This document shows, piece after piece, positions 54,707 to 62,889 of a stretch of 64,000 nt of DNA; position 1 is the first letter of the stretch, and each line of letters begins with the position of its first letter. The notes beneath the pieces are model-generated. The model was not told the DNA's origin. It was given only the letters and a program-made list of their open reading frames with translations, and made no database searches. A program made the position numbers and the translations under genes. Source of the DNA: VYFG01 sp965203365 (lineage in GTDB: Bacteria; Pseudomonadota; Gammaproteobacteria; Arenicellales; Poriferihabitantaceae); NCBI GenBank assembly GCA_965203365.1, contig OZ241878.1, forward strand, positions 2,170,001 through 2,234,000, written 5' to 3'.

Positions 54707-55662
54707 CGGGGCTTCCTCAGGCGGGGATTCGCGGCAATCGAAACCAAGTCCGCCACCAGATTCAACAGGATATAGGTCAATGCGAAGATCAGGCCGCAGG
54801 TCTGCACGATTGGGAGATCCTTGCGGGCAACACCATCAACGAGCAGCTTGCCAATCCCCGGATATGAGAACAGCACTTCGACAACGATGACTCCCACAAC
54901 CAGATAGGCCAGATTTAATGCAATCACGTTCACGATCGGGGCGATCGCATTCGGCAAGGCATGCAGAACGATCACCCGCCAGCGTGGCAGTCCTTTCAAA
55001 AGCGCCACTTCGATGTAGGACGACGACAGCAGGTTGATCACTGTATTTCGCGTCATGCGCATCATGTGAGCGAATATGACGGCAGTTAACGTCAGGATCG
55101 GCAGTGCCAGAGCGTACAGCAATTCTCCAAAAGACATATAGCTGTTGACCCGGGCAAGAGTCGGCAGCCAACCCAGCTTGACGGCAAAGATCAGCACCAG
55201 AACGGATCCGGTGAAAAATTCAGGCAGTGAAATCGCTGCGAGAGCGCCTATCTGAACATTGCGATCGAAACGGGAGTTCGGCCGCATGGCGACCAGAATC
55301 CCCATACCTATAGCCAGAGGTACCGCAAATAACGCGGTCAACCCCGCCAGTATCAACGTGTTAGGCAGGCGCGAGCTGAGCAACTGCTCCACGGAGCGGC
55401 CGGTAACGACGGAATTGCCGAAGTCGCCCTGCACAAAAGCCGCAAGCCAATCGAAGTAGCGCAGCAGCGCCGGCCGATCAAGGTCAAGTTGCGCACGCAG
55501 CGCAGCAAGCGTTTCCGGGGTCGCGTCTCTCCCCAGAATCGCCGTTGCCACATCACCGGGCAGGAGCTCGGTACCAACAAAAACCAGTACCGAAGCTCCG
55601 AGCAGGGTCAGCAAACCCAGCGCCAACCGCTGCCTCAGAATCCGGATCATCCGTCGAGCCAA
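54703..55662 (-). CDS. ABC transporter permease, DppB/OppB type
   Basis: 319 residues. The typical N terminus (RQRLALGLLTLLGASVLVFV), the TELLPGDVATAILG loop, and the EAA-like SSYIEVALLKGLPRWRVIVL with HALPNAIAPIV identify the family. It overlaps the substrate-binding protein gene by 16 bases upstream and the DppC-like gene by four bases downstream, showing tight coupling within the operon. Confidence 0.9.
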   Translation of the reverse strand: MARRMIRILRQRLALGLLTLLGASVLVFVGTELLPGDVATAILGRDATPETLAALRAQLDLDRPALLRYFDWLAAFVQGDFGNSVVTGRSVEQLLSSRLPNTLILAGLTALFAVPLAIGMGILVAMRPNSRFDRNVQIGALAAISLPEFFTGSVLVLIFAVKLGWLPTLARVNSYMSFGELLYALALPILTLTAVIFAHMMRMTRNTVINLLSSSYIEVALLKGLPRWRVIVLHALPNAIAPIVNVIALNLAYLVVGVIVVEVLFSYPGIGKLLVDGVARKDLPIVQTCGLIFALTYILLNLVADLVSIAANPRLRKPR

Positions 55663-57242
55663 ACCATATCCGAGAAGCGGGCGCCCGACAGAACCCCAGC
55701 TCCATGCGGCTCCATGCCCTTGACCCGACTGCTGTAGCCGTCCTGATAGTCGACGAAGACCGGAATGCCCGTACCGCCCTCATCCGAGATGATTCTCTGG
55801 ACCTCACCGTATATTTCCTTACGTCTGGCAAAATCCGTCGTTGCGCGGCCCTCTTCAATCAGAGCATCCATCCTTTCAGAACGCTGGCGCGCCTCATTCC
55901 ATTTGGCGCTGGAATGATAGGCGATAGTCAGCATCAGATCCGCAGTTGGGCGGGCATTCCAGAAGCCCATCCAGCAGTTATTGTTAAATATCACGTTATC
56001 CCAGTAGCCATCTGCGGGGTTGTTCTTGACTTCTATGTTGATGTTCCCGTCTCTGGCCGCTTCGGCATAGAGCACAGCCGCATCAATAGCGTTCACTCCC
56101 ACGCCATTGACAGCCTGCGAGGTGTTCAACACCACATCAAGCGATGCAATGCCCGCTTGCTTCAGGTGATACTTGGCCCGGTCGGGATCGTAGGGGCGCT
56201 GTTCAAGATCGGCGTTGAAATATGGATCGGACGGCGCGATCGGATTGTCATTGCCGATTTGCCCGTATCCGCGCAGGACCGTACCCAGAATGCGCTCACG
56301 CGGCGACAGGTATTTCATCGCCAAGCGCAGGTGGTTGTCGCCAAAAGGATCGAGGTCGATCTGGGTGGTGAATGTGAAGAATTTTCCCGCCTTGGCAGAG
56401 AGCACCTCGACACCGTCGGTTTGTTCGATCGTTGTCACGACGCTGGGATCAATGCCTTCGATCACATCCGCTTCGCCGCTGAGCAGTGCGCTGGCGCGGG
56501 CGCCATTGTCATGGATGGCGAATGTCTCAATGGCATCCACCCATACATCCCCCCAATAATTCTCATTGCGCTCGGCGATCAGGTTGATGCCCGGCTCGAA
56601 TTCACCGATTCGAAAAGCGCCCGTACCAACAGCGTTGTCGAAGTCGGTAAAGCCGTCCGGTACAATCCCGAAGTGATAATCACCCAATACGATCGGCAGA
56701 TCGGCATTGGGACCGCTCAGGGTAATGGCAACAGCGCTGTCCCCATCCGCCCTGATATTGGTCACCGCATCCAGCAAGGGTTTTGCGGGAGATGTGCTGT
56801 CATCACCGCGATGCAAGTTCAGGGAATAGACAATATCGGCAGGCGTCAGACTCTTGCCGTTGTGAAATTCGACGCCCTGACGCAAGCGAAATACCCATTC
56901 GGTGGCATCCGGACTGGACTCCCAGCTCTCGGCCAGCTCCGGTTTCGGCAGCAGGTCGGTGCCGACACGCGCCATCATATTGTAGATCTGGAAAGAGCGA
57001 ACCGCATCGGTGGAATTGGCCATGCGTATCGGGTTAAGCGTATCCGAAGCGCCGCCAGCAACCAGCGCGGCACGAAGAAATCCCCCCCTTTTCGGGGGGT
57101 TGGCAAAAGCCTTGAAGGGGGTTGAGGCAAGGCCGCCGGCCATGACGGCGGTCATTCCCATTCCGGTCAAGGCGCGGATAAAGTCTCGGCGCGACATCTG
57201 TCCACGCCCATAGGCCTTTTTAAGGTGATCGAGTGGGTTCAT
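55647..57242 (-). CDS. Periplasmic substrate-binding protein, SBP family 5, Tat-exported
   Basis: 531 residues from ATG 57242, with AGAGG as ribosome site. The N terminus has a twin-arginine signal (QMSRRDFIRALTGMGMTAVM, then AGGLAS). The mature part follows the dipeptide/nickel-binding fold: LVAGGASDTLNPI, LAESWESSPDATEWVFRLR and GVEFHNGKSLTPADIVYSL. Tat export of such proteins is less common than lipoprotein anchoring and implies folding before export. It overlaps the ATPase gene by 23 bases. Confidence 0.9.
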   Translation of the reverse strand: MNPLDHLKKAYGRGQMSRRDFIRALTGMGMTAVMAGGLASTPFKAFANPPKRGGFLRAALVAGGASDTLNPIRMANSTDAVRSFQIYNMMARVGTDLLPKPELAESWESSPDATEWVFRLRQGVEFHNGKSLTPADIVYSLNLHRGDDSTSPAKPLLDAVTNIRADGDSAVAITLSGPNADLPIVLGDYHFGIVPDGFTDFDNAVGTGAFRIGEFEPGINLIAERNENYWGDVWVDAIETFAIHDNGARASALLSGEADVIEGIDPSVVTTIEQTDGVEVLSAKAGKFFTFTTQIDLDPFGDNHLRLAMKYLSPRERILGTVLRGYGQIGNDNPIAPSDPYFNADLEQRPYDPDRAKYHLKQAGIASLDVVLNTSQAVNGVGVNAIDAAVLYAEAARDGNINIEVKNNPADGYWDNVIFNNNCWMGFWNARPTADLMLTIAYHSSAKWNEARQRSERMDALIEEGRATTDFARRKEIYGEVQRIISDEGGTGIPVFVDYQDGYSSRVKGMEPHGAGVLSGARFSDMVWLDG

Positions 57243-59061
57243 TTTGATTCCTCTTTAAGTCAAGTTCAGGTTCTTCATGATGACAAGCGATGCGATGACC
57301 CGCTGCAAGTTCGCGAATGGGGGGTTTTCGGGTCTGACAGGTTCCGCCGATCACTACGGGGCAGCGATCCGCGAACGGACAGCCCGGCGTATCCAGATCA
57401 ATGTCTCCCGTCATGCCGATATTGGCGTCTTTCCCTGCGGTGACTTCTTCAAGCCAGCCGGGGCGCAATTCAGGAACAGATGACAGCAAGAGCCGCGTAT
57501 AGGGATGAAAGGGAGGCGAAAAAACCGCGTCGCGCGAGCCGATCTCAACGACCCGTCCGGCATAGAAAACGGCAATGTCACTGGCCACATCCGCAACCAC
57601 AGCAAGATCGTGGCTGATGAACACATAGGCCACGCCAAGTTTTTTCTGCAAATTGCGCAACAACTCAATCACAGCAGCCCCGACAACGGTATCAAGCGCC
57701 GATGTCACTTCGTCACACAGGATCACCTCGGGGTCGGCTGCCAGTGCGCGAGCGATCCCGATCCGTTGTTTCTGCCCTCCTGACAACTCGGCCGGGTGGC
57801 GGGCCGCAAAATCGGCGGGTAATTCCACCATTTCCAAGAGTTCTTTTACCCGGTCGCCACGTTCGCCCCCCTTCAGATCATGGTAGAAGGTCAAGGGGCG
57901 CCCCAGAATTTCACTGATCGTATGGCGCGGGTTCAGGGAGACATCGGGACTTTGAAAGATCATCTGGATCTTACGAATTTCCTCACGGCTGCGCCCCCGT
58001 ACAGAAGCATTCAGCGACGTACCATTCAGTGCTACGTCACCGACTGTTGCGGCTTTCAATCCCGACATCACGCGCACTATCGTGCTTTTACCGCAGCCGG
58101 ATTCACCGACCACCGCCAGCGTTCGCCCTTTTGCCAGTGCCAAGCTGACATCATGCAGTATTTTCAGCTCACCGTAGGCAGCGTCGACATGACGGATTTC
58201 AAGAACAATCTCTTCACCGACCTGGTGTCCACGTTGGCTTTCGGTTTCCCGACTTCGCTCAACGACCTGACGCGGCGATGCCTTCACTGCCCCGATCAAG
58301 GTGCGGGAGTATTCTGTCCCGGGTGCGCGGATGATGTCTGCGGTTGGGCCTTTCTCCACAATCTCGCCATAGCGCATGACCACGGAACGGTCGGCAACCT
58401 GTGCCACGACCGACAAGTCATGGGTAACATAAATGGCGGCAGCGCGGGAGTTCTGGATGGCTTTCTTAACCGCCTGCAACACTTCAATCTGGGTGGTCAC
58501 ATCCAGCGCCGTCGTTGGCTCGTCCAGGACCAGTAGCCCCGGATGACAGGACATTGCCATGGCCGTCATCAATCGTTGCAACTGTCCTCCGGACACTTGA
58601 TGCGGGTAGCGGGTCCCGATATGGTCCGGGTCGGGTAATGCAAGTTCCCGGTAAAGAAAATGTGCGTCGGCAATCGCGTCAGAGCGTGACTTAACCTTGT
58701 GAAAGACCGGGCCTTCGGTCACCTGGCGGTTGATCGAAAGTGCTGGGTTGAACCCGGCCGCCGCGCTCTGGGCAACATACGCGACATCCTTGCCGCGAAC
58801 CGCCTGCCGGTCGATATTGGACAAGTCCAGCAGATTCTGTCCATTCAGGTCGACCGAACCGGATGAAAACCGGCATCCGGGTCGGGTATAACCCAGAGCC
58901 GCAAGGCCAAGTGTCGACTTGCCGGCGCCGGATTCGCCGATCAATGCAACCACCTCGCCCGGCTGTATCTGCAATGAAGCGCCGAACAGGATCGGCGACC
59001 AGGTCCCGTTTGCAGACTGGCCTTCAATCTTGAGATTGCGGATATCCAGGAGCGGCTCCAC
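57220..59061 (-). CDS. Fused dipeptide-type ABC ATPase (DppD-DppF in one chain)
   Basis: 613 residues from GTG 59061, which has GGAAG upstream; a TTG at 59076 is the alternative. Two nucleotide-binding domains are in tandem. The first has Walker A GESGAGKSTLG, signature VSGGQLQRL and Walker B LLVLDEPTTAL. The second has GESGCGKSTIV, LSGGQKQRI and VILCDEVTSAL, and ends in the oligopeptide-type Cys-rich tail (GCPFADRCPVV, CQTRKPP). It is the first gene of the operon, before the binding protein. That order is unusual and would put ATPase expression closest to the regulated promoter. Confidence 0.92.
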   Translation of the reverse strand: MEPLLDIRNLKIEGQSANGTWSPILFGASLQIQPGEVVALIGESGAGKSTLGLAALGYTRPGCRFSSGSVDLNGQNLLDLSNIDRQAVRGKDVAYVAQSAAAGFNPALSINRQVTEGPVFHKVKSRSDAIADAHFLYRELALPDPDHIGTRYPHQVSGGQLQRLMTAMAMSCHPGLLVLDEPTTALDVTTQIEVLQAVKKAIQNSRAAAIYVTHDLSVVAQVADRSVVMRYGEIVEKGPTADIIRAPGTEYSRTLIGAVKASPRQVVERSRETESQRGHQVGEEIVLEIRHVDAAYGELKILHDVSLALAKGRTLAVVGESGCGKSTIVRVMSGLKAATVGDVALNGTSLNASVRGRSREEIRKIQMIFQSPDVSLNPRHTISEILGRPLTFYHDLKGGERGDRVKELLEMVELPADFAARHPAELSGGQKQRIGIARALAADPEVILCDEVTSALDTVVGAAVIELLRNLQKKLGVAYVFISHDLAVVADVASDIAVFYAGRVVEIGSRDAVFSPPFHPYTRLLLSSVPELRPGWLEEVTAGKDANIGMTGDIDLDTPGCPFADRCPVVIGGTCQTRKPPIRELAAGHRIACHHEEPELDLKRNQNEPTRSP

Positions 59062-59080
59062 GCTCTTTCTTCCCAATAAA

Positions 59081-59100
59081 TGTTCTGTATTATCGAAACA
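59081..59100. promoter_or_regulatory. Candidate IclR-type operator at the ABC operon
   Basis: TGTTCTGTATTATCGAAACA, an imperfect dyad about 20 bases upstream of the ATPase GTG. It matches the sequence in front of the iclR gene (59961-59980) at most positions, sharing TGTTC, TATTAT and GAA. A second dyad overlaps it: GTATTAT (59087-59093) and ATAATAC (59108-59114). Confidence 0.6.
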
Positions 59101-59160
59101 TTATTCAATAATACGATACTAAAATGTACGAAGTCAAATCGTTTCTGCCCTCACACCCCC

Positions 59161-59931
59161 CTAAGCGATCGCTTCGTGCCCCAGTTGGGACGAAAGCCGC
59201 TCACTCAAATGCAACATCGCCGGTACCTGTGCCAGCATCTCCTCGCGGCTGAACTTTTCTGTCAGAGCCCACAGAGACACCCCTGCGAAAACCTCCCCCT
59301 GGACATTACGCACCGGAACGGCAATGCCGAGGACCTGAAGAAACTCTTCCTGGAAACAGGTAGCGTAGCCCTGTTGTCTGACTTGCCCGAGTTCTTTCAG
59401 CAGCAGTTGCGGATCCTGTATCGTGAATTCCGTGAATCGCTCAAGCCGCAGTCGCTGGACCAGGATGGTGCGCTGGCGTTCCGGCATGAATGCCAGAAAA
59501 ACCTTCCCGACAGCCGTGCAATGCAAAGGGGCATGCTCCCCCATGTGAGCCGCATACCGAACCGGAAGATTGTCAATCGTTCGCAGATACAGAACCGAGT
59601 CGTTGTCCTGAATCGACAGGGCAACATTCATGCCGGTTTGTTCGCACAGGGTTTCCAGTTCAAGAGATGCAATTTGCTGAATATCGGTACGTCGCCAGGC
59701 AGAGCGCGCCCAGGTAACAAGCTTCGGTCCCAGTCTGTAAGCCTTGCTCTGCTCGTGGTATTCAGCCAGACCTTCGCCAACCAGAATAGACAGGATACGA
59801 TGCGTTGAGCTTTTGACGAATCCCGACCGCTGTACAATCTGGCTGAAACTCAGTGGCCTCCTGGCCGCAGCCATGAGATCAAGAATGCGCGTACATTTGG
59901 ATACGATGGAACTTTGGTTGACAGATGCCAT
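59161..59931 (-). CDS. IclR-family transcriptional regulator
   Basis: 256 residues from ATG 59931 (MASVNQSSIVSKCTRILDLM). The winged HTH covers LSFSQIVQRSGFVKSSTHRI and LSILVGEGLAEYHEQSKAYR. The effector domain has MGEHAPLHCTAVGKVFLAF and the C-terminal pocket strand EVFAGVSLWAL. It lies immediately upstream of the ABC operon in the same direction. Matching dyads before both genes suggest that it controls the importer and itself. An extension to 60048 has no family support. Confidence 0.88.
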   Translation of the reverse strand: MASVNQSSIVSKCTRILDLMAAARRPLSFSQIVQRSGFVKSSTHRILSILVGEGLAEYHEQSKAYRLGPKLVTWARSAWRRTDIQQIASLELETLCEQTGMNVALSIQDNDSVLYLRTIDNLPVRYAAHMGEHAPLHCTAVGKVFLAFMPERQRTILVQRLRLERFTEFTIQDPQLLLKELGQVRQQGYATCFQEEFLQVLGIAVPVRNVQGEVFAGVSLWALTEKFSREEMLAQVPAMLHLSERLSSQLGHEAIA

Positions 59932-59960
59932 GTGACACTTATGATCGGTATGATGGACAT

Positions 59961-59980
59961 TGTTCCATATTATAGAACTA
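59961..59980. promoter_or_regulatory. Candidate IclR-type operator at the regulator gene
   Basis: TGTTCCATATTATAGAACTA, containing the near-perfect palindrome GTTC-N9-GAAC (59962-59978), 30 bases upstream of the iclR ATG. It is closely similar to the site before the ABC operon. IclR regulators commonly bind dyads of this length and autoregulate. Confidence 0.6.
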
Positions 59981-60194
59981 TTTTCATCATGATTCCAGAA
60001 ACAATCTGCCCTGACAGCAATTCCCGCTAAATCCGGGAGGCCAGTCAATTCGGGGGGTTCGGGGGACTCTGAAACAATCTGTTCGCAGACGGTTCATTGA
60101 ACAGCGGTCTGATCTGGCGATGTTCTCTCTATCGCAGGATGCATCCTGTCCAAGAACCCGTTTCGCCAGCCTCTCAGTGCCCCGGGTTGGCTCC

Positions 60195-60470
60195 GGTGGG
60201 AGTGAAGCCAGGGGGACCACGGGGAAGGGTTTCGCTGGGTCGATGCCCCCGCAGCGACCCGCCCCGTGGAGAGGACCCGGGGCGGCCGCCCGTTCCGCTT
60301 CCGGTTCTTCAACGGGGGGCCGCTGAATGACGCGAATGTCGATGGGGAGGGGAAACGGCCTGGCGGGTTGGGCGGTTCGCCCAGACGGTCGGACGGGGCC
60401 CTTCTCCTGGGTCACGGGTCGGGCAGTCACGGCCACCCATGCGGATCCCCTGAGGCGGGCGGGGCCGTCC
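60195..60470 (+). pseudogene. Inverted fragment of a DDE transposase (same family as 62.9-64.0 kb)
   Basis: This plus-strand segment is the inverted near-copy of 63205-63475. In scattered frames it encodes FFNGGPLNDANVDGEG and FSWVTGRAVTATHADPLRRA, corresponding to LNDANVDGEGNFLAGW and FSWVTDRAVTAAHADPLRRA of the right-hand copy. It has several shifts and is only a relic. With the right-hand copy it forms inverted flanks around the lipoprotein gene. Confidence 0.7.
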
Positions 60471-60560
60471 TGTCCGCAGATTTCCCCCGCGGGCGGGGGC
60501 GCCAGGATCCCGGACACCGTCCCGGCATAGCCGAGCTGAGATTTCCCCTGCGGGCGGGGG

Positions 60561-60613
60561 CGCCAGGACATCCCGCCGAATCCACCGGGGGATGTCCTTG
60601 GCGGGAATGGCTG
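60561..60613. repeat. Inverted repeat left of the lipoprotein gene
   Basis: 53 bases that occur inverted, with about four mismatches, at 62717-62769. Each copy also has an internal hairpin with AGGACATCCC and GGGATGTCCT-like arms. It lies just outside the -35 of the lipoprotein promoter. Confidence 0.85.
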
Positions 60614-60631
60614 AAAAAATGGTCCTGAGGC

Positions 60632-60660
60632 TTGACAGGAGGGGGGGGGGGGGGTACAGT
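60632..60660 (+). promoter_or_regulatory. Candidate phase-variable promoter with poly-G spacer
   Basis: TTGACA at 60632-60637 is a perfect -35. The spacer 60638-60654 is GGA followed by 14 consecutive G (60641-60654), exactly 17 bases in total. TACAGT at 60655-60660 is a -10 matching four of six positions. Slippage in the G tract would change the spacer to 16, 18 or more and switch promoter strength, as known for porA-type promoters of Neisseria. Transcription would start near 60667, giving a leader of about 155 bases to the lipoprotein ATG. Confidence 0.75.
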
Positions 60661-60736
60661 TGCCGGTCAGTCTGCCCGAACGGTTGAACGCAGGGCGGCT
60701 GATCAAGCGATGCAATGCAGGTTGGTGTTTGGGTTC

Positions 60737-60760
60737 GGCCAGGGTGTGCACACCCTGGCC
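60737..60760. promoter_or_regulatory. Perfect 24-bp palindrome in the lipoprotein leader
   Basis: Two 12-base halves, GGCCAGGGTGTG (60737-60748) and CACACCCTGGCC (60749-60760), with no spacer. It lies about 65 bases before the lipoprotein ATG, inside the predicted 5' untranslated region. It could be a repressor site or an RNA hairpin. No T run follows, so a simple terminator is unlikely. Confidence 0.6.
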
Positions 60761-60822
60761 GGGTTCCCGGGCAGCCGGACCGGCAGGGCCTCGGAATACC
60801 AAATCTGCAACGTGAACTGAAC

Positions 60823-62457
60823 ATGAACAAACACAATGTCTTAATGGCGGTCTTGCTGGCCGCTGGGTTGGCCTTGGCGGGGTGCGGGGGCGGCAGCAGC
60901 GGTCCGGTGACGCCCCCGGATAACGAGATGACACCGAAGGAGCTTGCTGACGCGGCGACCACGGCCCTCAATGAGGCGAAGACGGCTGTCGACATGGTGA
61001 TGGACGACTCCGAAAACACTGTGGTCACCGACGCCGATACGAAGGTGAAGGCGGCCAAGGCGGCCGTCAACCAGGTGCCTGCCGCGCAGCGGGCCGACCT
61101 CAGCGAGCGGCTCGGGAAGCTTGAGGCGAGGCTTGACGCCGCGAAGGTGTCCCGCACGGCCGCCCTGGAGAAAAAGAGGATGGCCGAGGCCGCGGCGATG
61201 AAGGAGACGGCGGGCAAGCTGTATGCCGGCATTGCCGCGAGAAATTTTGGTGGCAGTAATAGTGTAGGGCGGCGGGGTGCGTACTTTGATGATCAGAATC
61301 TCAAGGTGCAGATTGACGGGAATGAGGTTACCCTGAAAAAAGACAAGGAGGCGATGGTCCCGGCGATCAAGGACTGGGTGGGAGAGAAGTACACCCTGAC
61401 CGAAGGTGTCGATACCTACGAGGCCTATATTTACGGCGATATGGCGGAAGGCAGTTTGAAGACGCTCAAGGAAAAGCATGACGAATATGACGAAACCACC
61501 GGCGTGTTGCCCTGGGCAGAAGTCCTGAGAAGCTCTGGCTCCCGCATTGGACGCACTGGTTTCGGCATCACAGCCGGGTACAAGACTTACCCGCCAGATA
61601 ATCCCGGCGGCACCGAGGTGACGATCAAGGGCACCTACCTCGGCGTACCCGGCACCTACCGGTGCGTGCCGAATAAAGGTTATCGGTGCGCAGCGTATCT
61701 GTACGTCGAAAACAATGATGATAAGGAAGCCATCGTTCTTACCGGACAGCAGATCGAAAATGAAGGGTACCGGAACGATAACGTGACTTGGACGTTCAAG
61801 GCGGACGACCCGAAGGCCAAGGTCAGGCAGGCGGACGCGGTCGGCTGGTCCATGTACGGCTGGTGGATCAAGAAGTCCAGTGACACTGGTACCTTGACCG
61901 CAAGCGCGTTCTATGACATCAGGAGCGGGAGTGTGACGGGAGTCGACAGGACAAATGTACCCCAGCAGATACACGGCGATGCGACCTATGAGGGTGGGGC
62001 CGCTGGCCTGTACGCACTCTACAGCAACCCCAGCAGTGGGCACGACGCCGGCCAGTTCGTTGCAGACGCCCGGTTTGAAGCGAACTTCGATACCGACAAG
62101 GTCAGTGGTGTCATCAACAACTTCAGGACAGGCAACCTCGGGACGTCACCGGAAAGGCCGCGGGACTGGTCCGTCGAACTGATGCCGGTGAATATTAAGA
62201 ATAACAATACCAGCGTGAGTAGTAGTACGCCTAATGCAGGCGCCCATGGCGAGACCGAAAAGACCAAATGGACCATCGGCGGAACCGCTGCAGCAGCCTC
62301 CGGCAACTGGTTCGGAGGGTTCAGTCAGAAGGATAATGGCATCGGCAAGAGCGTAATCCCGCAGACGGTAATCGGGAACTTCTACTCCGAATACGGCCGG
62401 GTGGGCAAGATCGTCGGCGGCTTCGGGGCGAATCTGAAGACGCAGACGGAGGAGTAG
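60823..62457 (+). CDS. Surface lipoprotein with TbpB/Slam-substrate-like C-terminal barrel
   Basis: 544 residues from ATG 60823. The signal peptide MNKHNVLMAVLLAAGLALAG ends in the lipobox LAGC with Cys21, so it is a lipoprotein. Residues about 35-140 are an Ala/Lys-rich helical region (ATTALNEAKTAVDMVMDDSE, AALEKKRMAEAAAMKETAG). The rest is rich in Gly, Thr and Tyr with alternating strands (GDATYEGGAAGLYAL, GQFVADARFEANFDTDKVSG) and ends NFYSEYGRVGKIVGGFGANL. That is the pattern of the small C-terminal barrel of Slam-exported lipoproteins. A poly-G promoter lies upstream. No intact Slam gene is nearby. Confidence 0.75.
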   Translation: MNKHNVLMAVLLAAGLALAGCGGGSSGPVTPPDNEMTPKELADAATTALNEAKTAVDMVMDDSENTVVTDADTKVKAAKAAVNQVPAAQRADLSERLGKLEARLDAAKVSRTAALEKKRMAEAAAMKETAGKLYAGIAARNFGGSNSVGRRGAYFDDQNLKVQIDGNEVTLKKDKEAMVPAIKDWVGEKYTLTEGVDTYEAYIYGDMAEGSLKTLKEKHDEYDETTGVLPWAEVLRSSGSRIGRTGFGITAGYKTYPPDNPGGTEVTIKGTYLGVPGTYRCVPNKGYRCAAYLYVENNDDKEAIVLTGQQIENEGYRNDNVTWTFKADDPKAKVRQADAVGWSMYGWWIKKSSDTGTLTASAFYDIRSGSVTGVDRTNVPQQIHGDATYEGGAAGLYALYSNPSSGHDAGQFVADARFEANFDTDKVSGVINNFRTGNLGTSPERPRDWSVELMPVNIKNNNTSVSSSTPNAGAHGETEKTKWTIGGTAAAASGNWFGGFSQKDNGIGKSVIPQTVIGNFYSEYGRVGKIVGGFGANLKTQTEE

Positions 62458-62602
62458 CACCGCCCGCAGAATAGCGCCTCGCCACGGCGCCGTCTCGCCC
62501 GGTCGGGGGAGAAACACCCGGGCAGGAGGTAGCGGTCCGGCGGGTCCGGATCGCCCTCGCCGGTCCCCCTCTCCGTGTCGTCTTCCCGTGTCGATCATCT
62601 AT

Positions 62603-62679
62603 GCCGCGCTCCCTTCATTCGGGGGACGCCCTCATGCCGGGAGCGCGGCGAGTGTTGCACTTCAGACTGGAAGTGGGGA
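62603..62679. mobile_element. Solo IS30 terminal fragment with conserved hairpin
   Basis: This segment is the inverted counterpart of 36113-36186, the left end of the IS30 copy. It contains a terminal repeat (GTGTTGCACTTCAGACTGGA) and the subterminal hairpin, here with arms GCCGCGCTCCC (62603-62613) and GGGAGCGCGGC (62639-62649). No transposase remains. Confidence 0.7.
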
Positions 62680-62716
62680 CCCATTTAGACATATCCGCCT
62701 TGAAGTCGGAAAAATC

Positions 62717-62769
62717 CAGCAATTCCCGCCAAGGACATCCTCCCGTGGATTCGGCGGGATGTCCTGGCA
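62717..62769. repeat. Inverted repeat right of the lipoprotein gene
   Basis: Inverted copy of 60561-60613 with a few mismatches. Together they bracket the promoter, the lipoprotein gene and the IS30 fragment. Confidence 0.85.
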
Positions 62770-62889
62770 CCCACGTCAGCGAGGGGAATCGGCGGACAGG
62801 ACGGCCCCTCCAGCGGGCGGACGGACCGACGATGGGCCCTGATTTTCCTGAAGCACCGGCCGATCCCCCACTCGGTCACGGCAGCCTGT

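Noticed and set aside
55545..57125. 526-codon plus-strand open frame opposite the substrate-binding protein
   Set aside because: The minus strand encodes a complete, well-recognised SBP with a Tat signal. The plus frame has no domain and no ribosome site.
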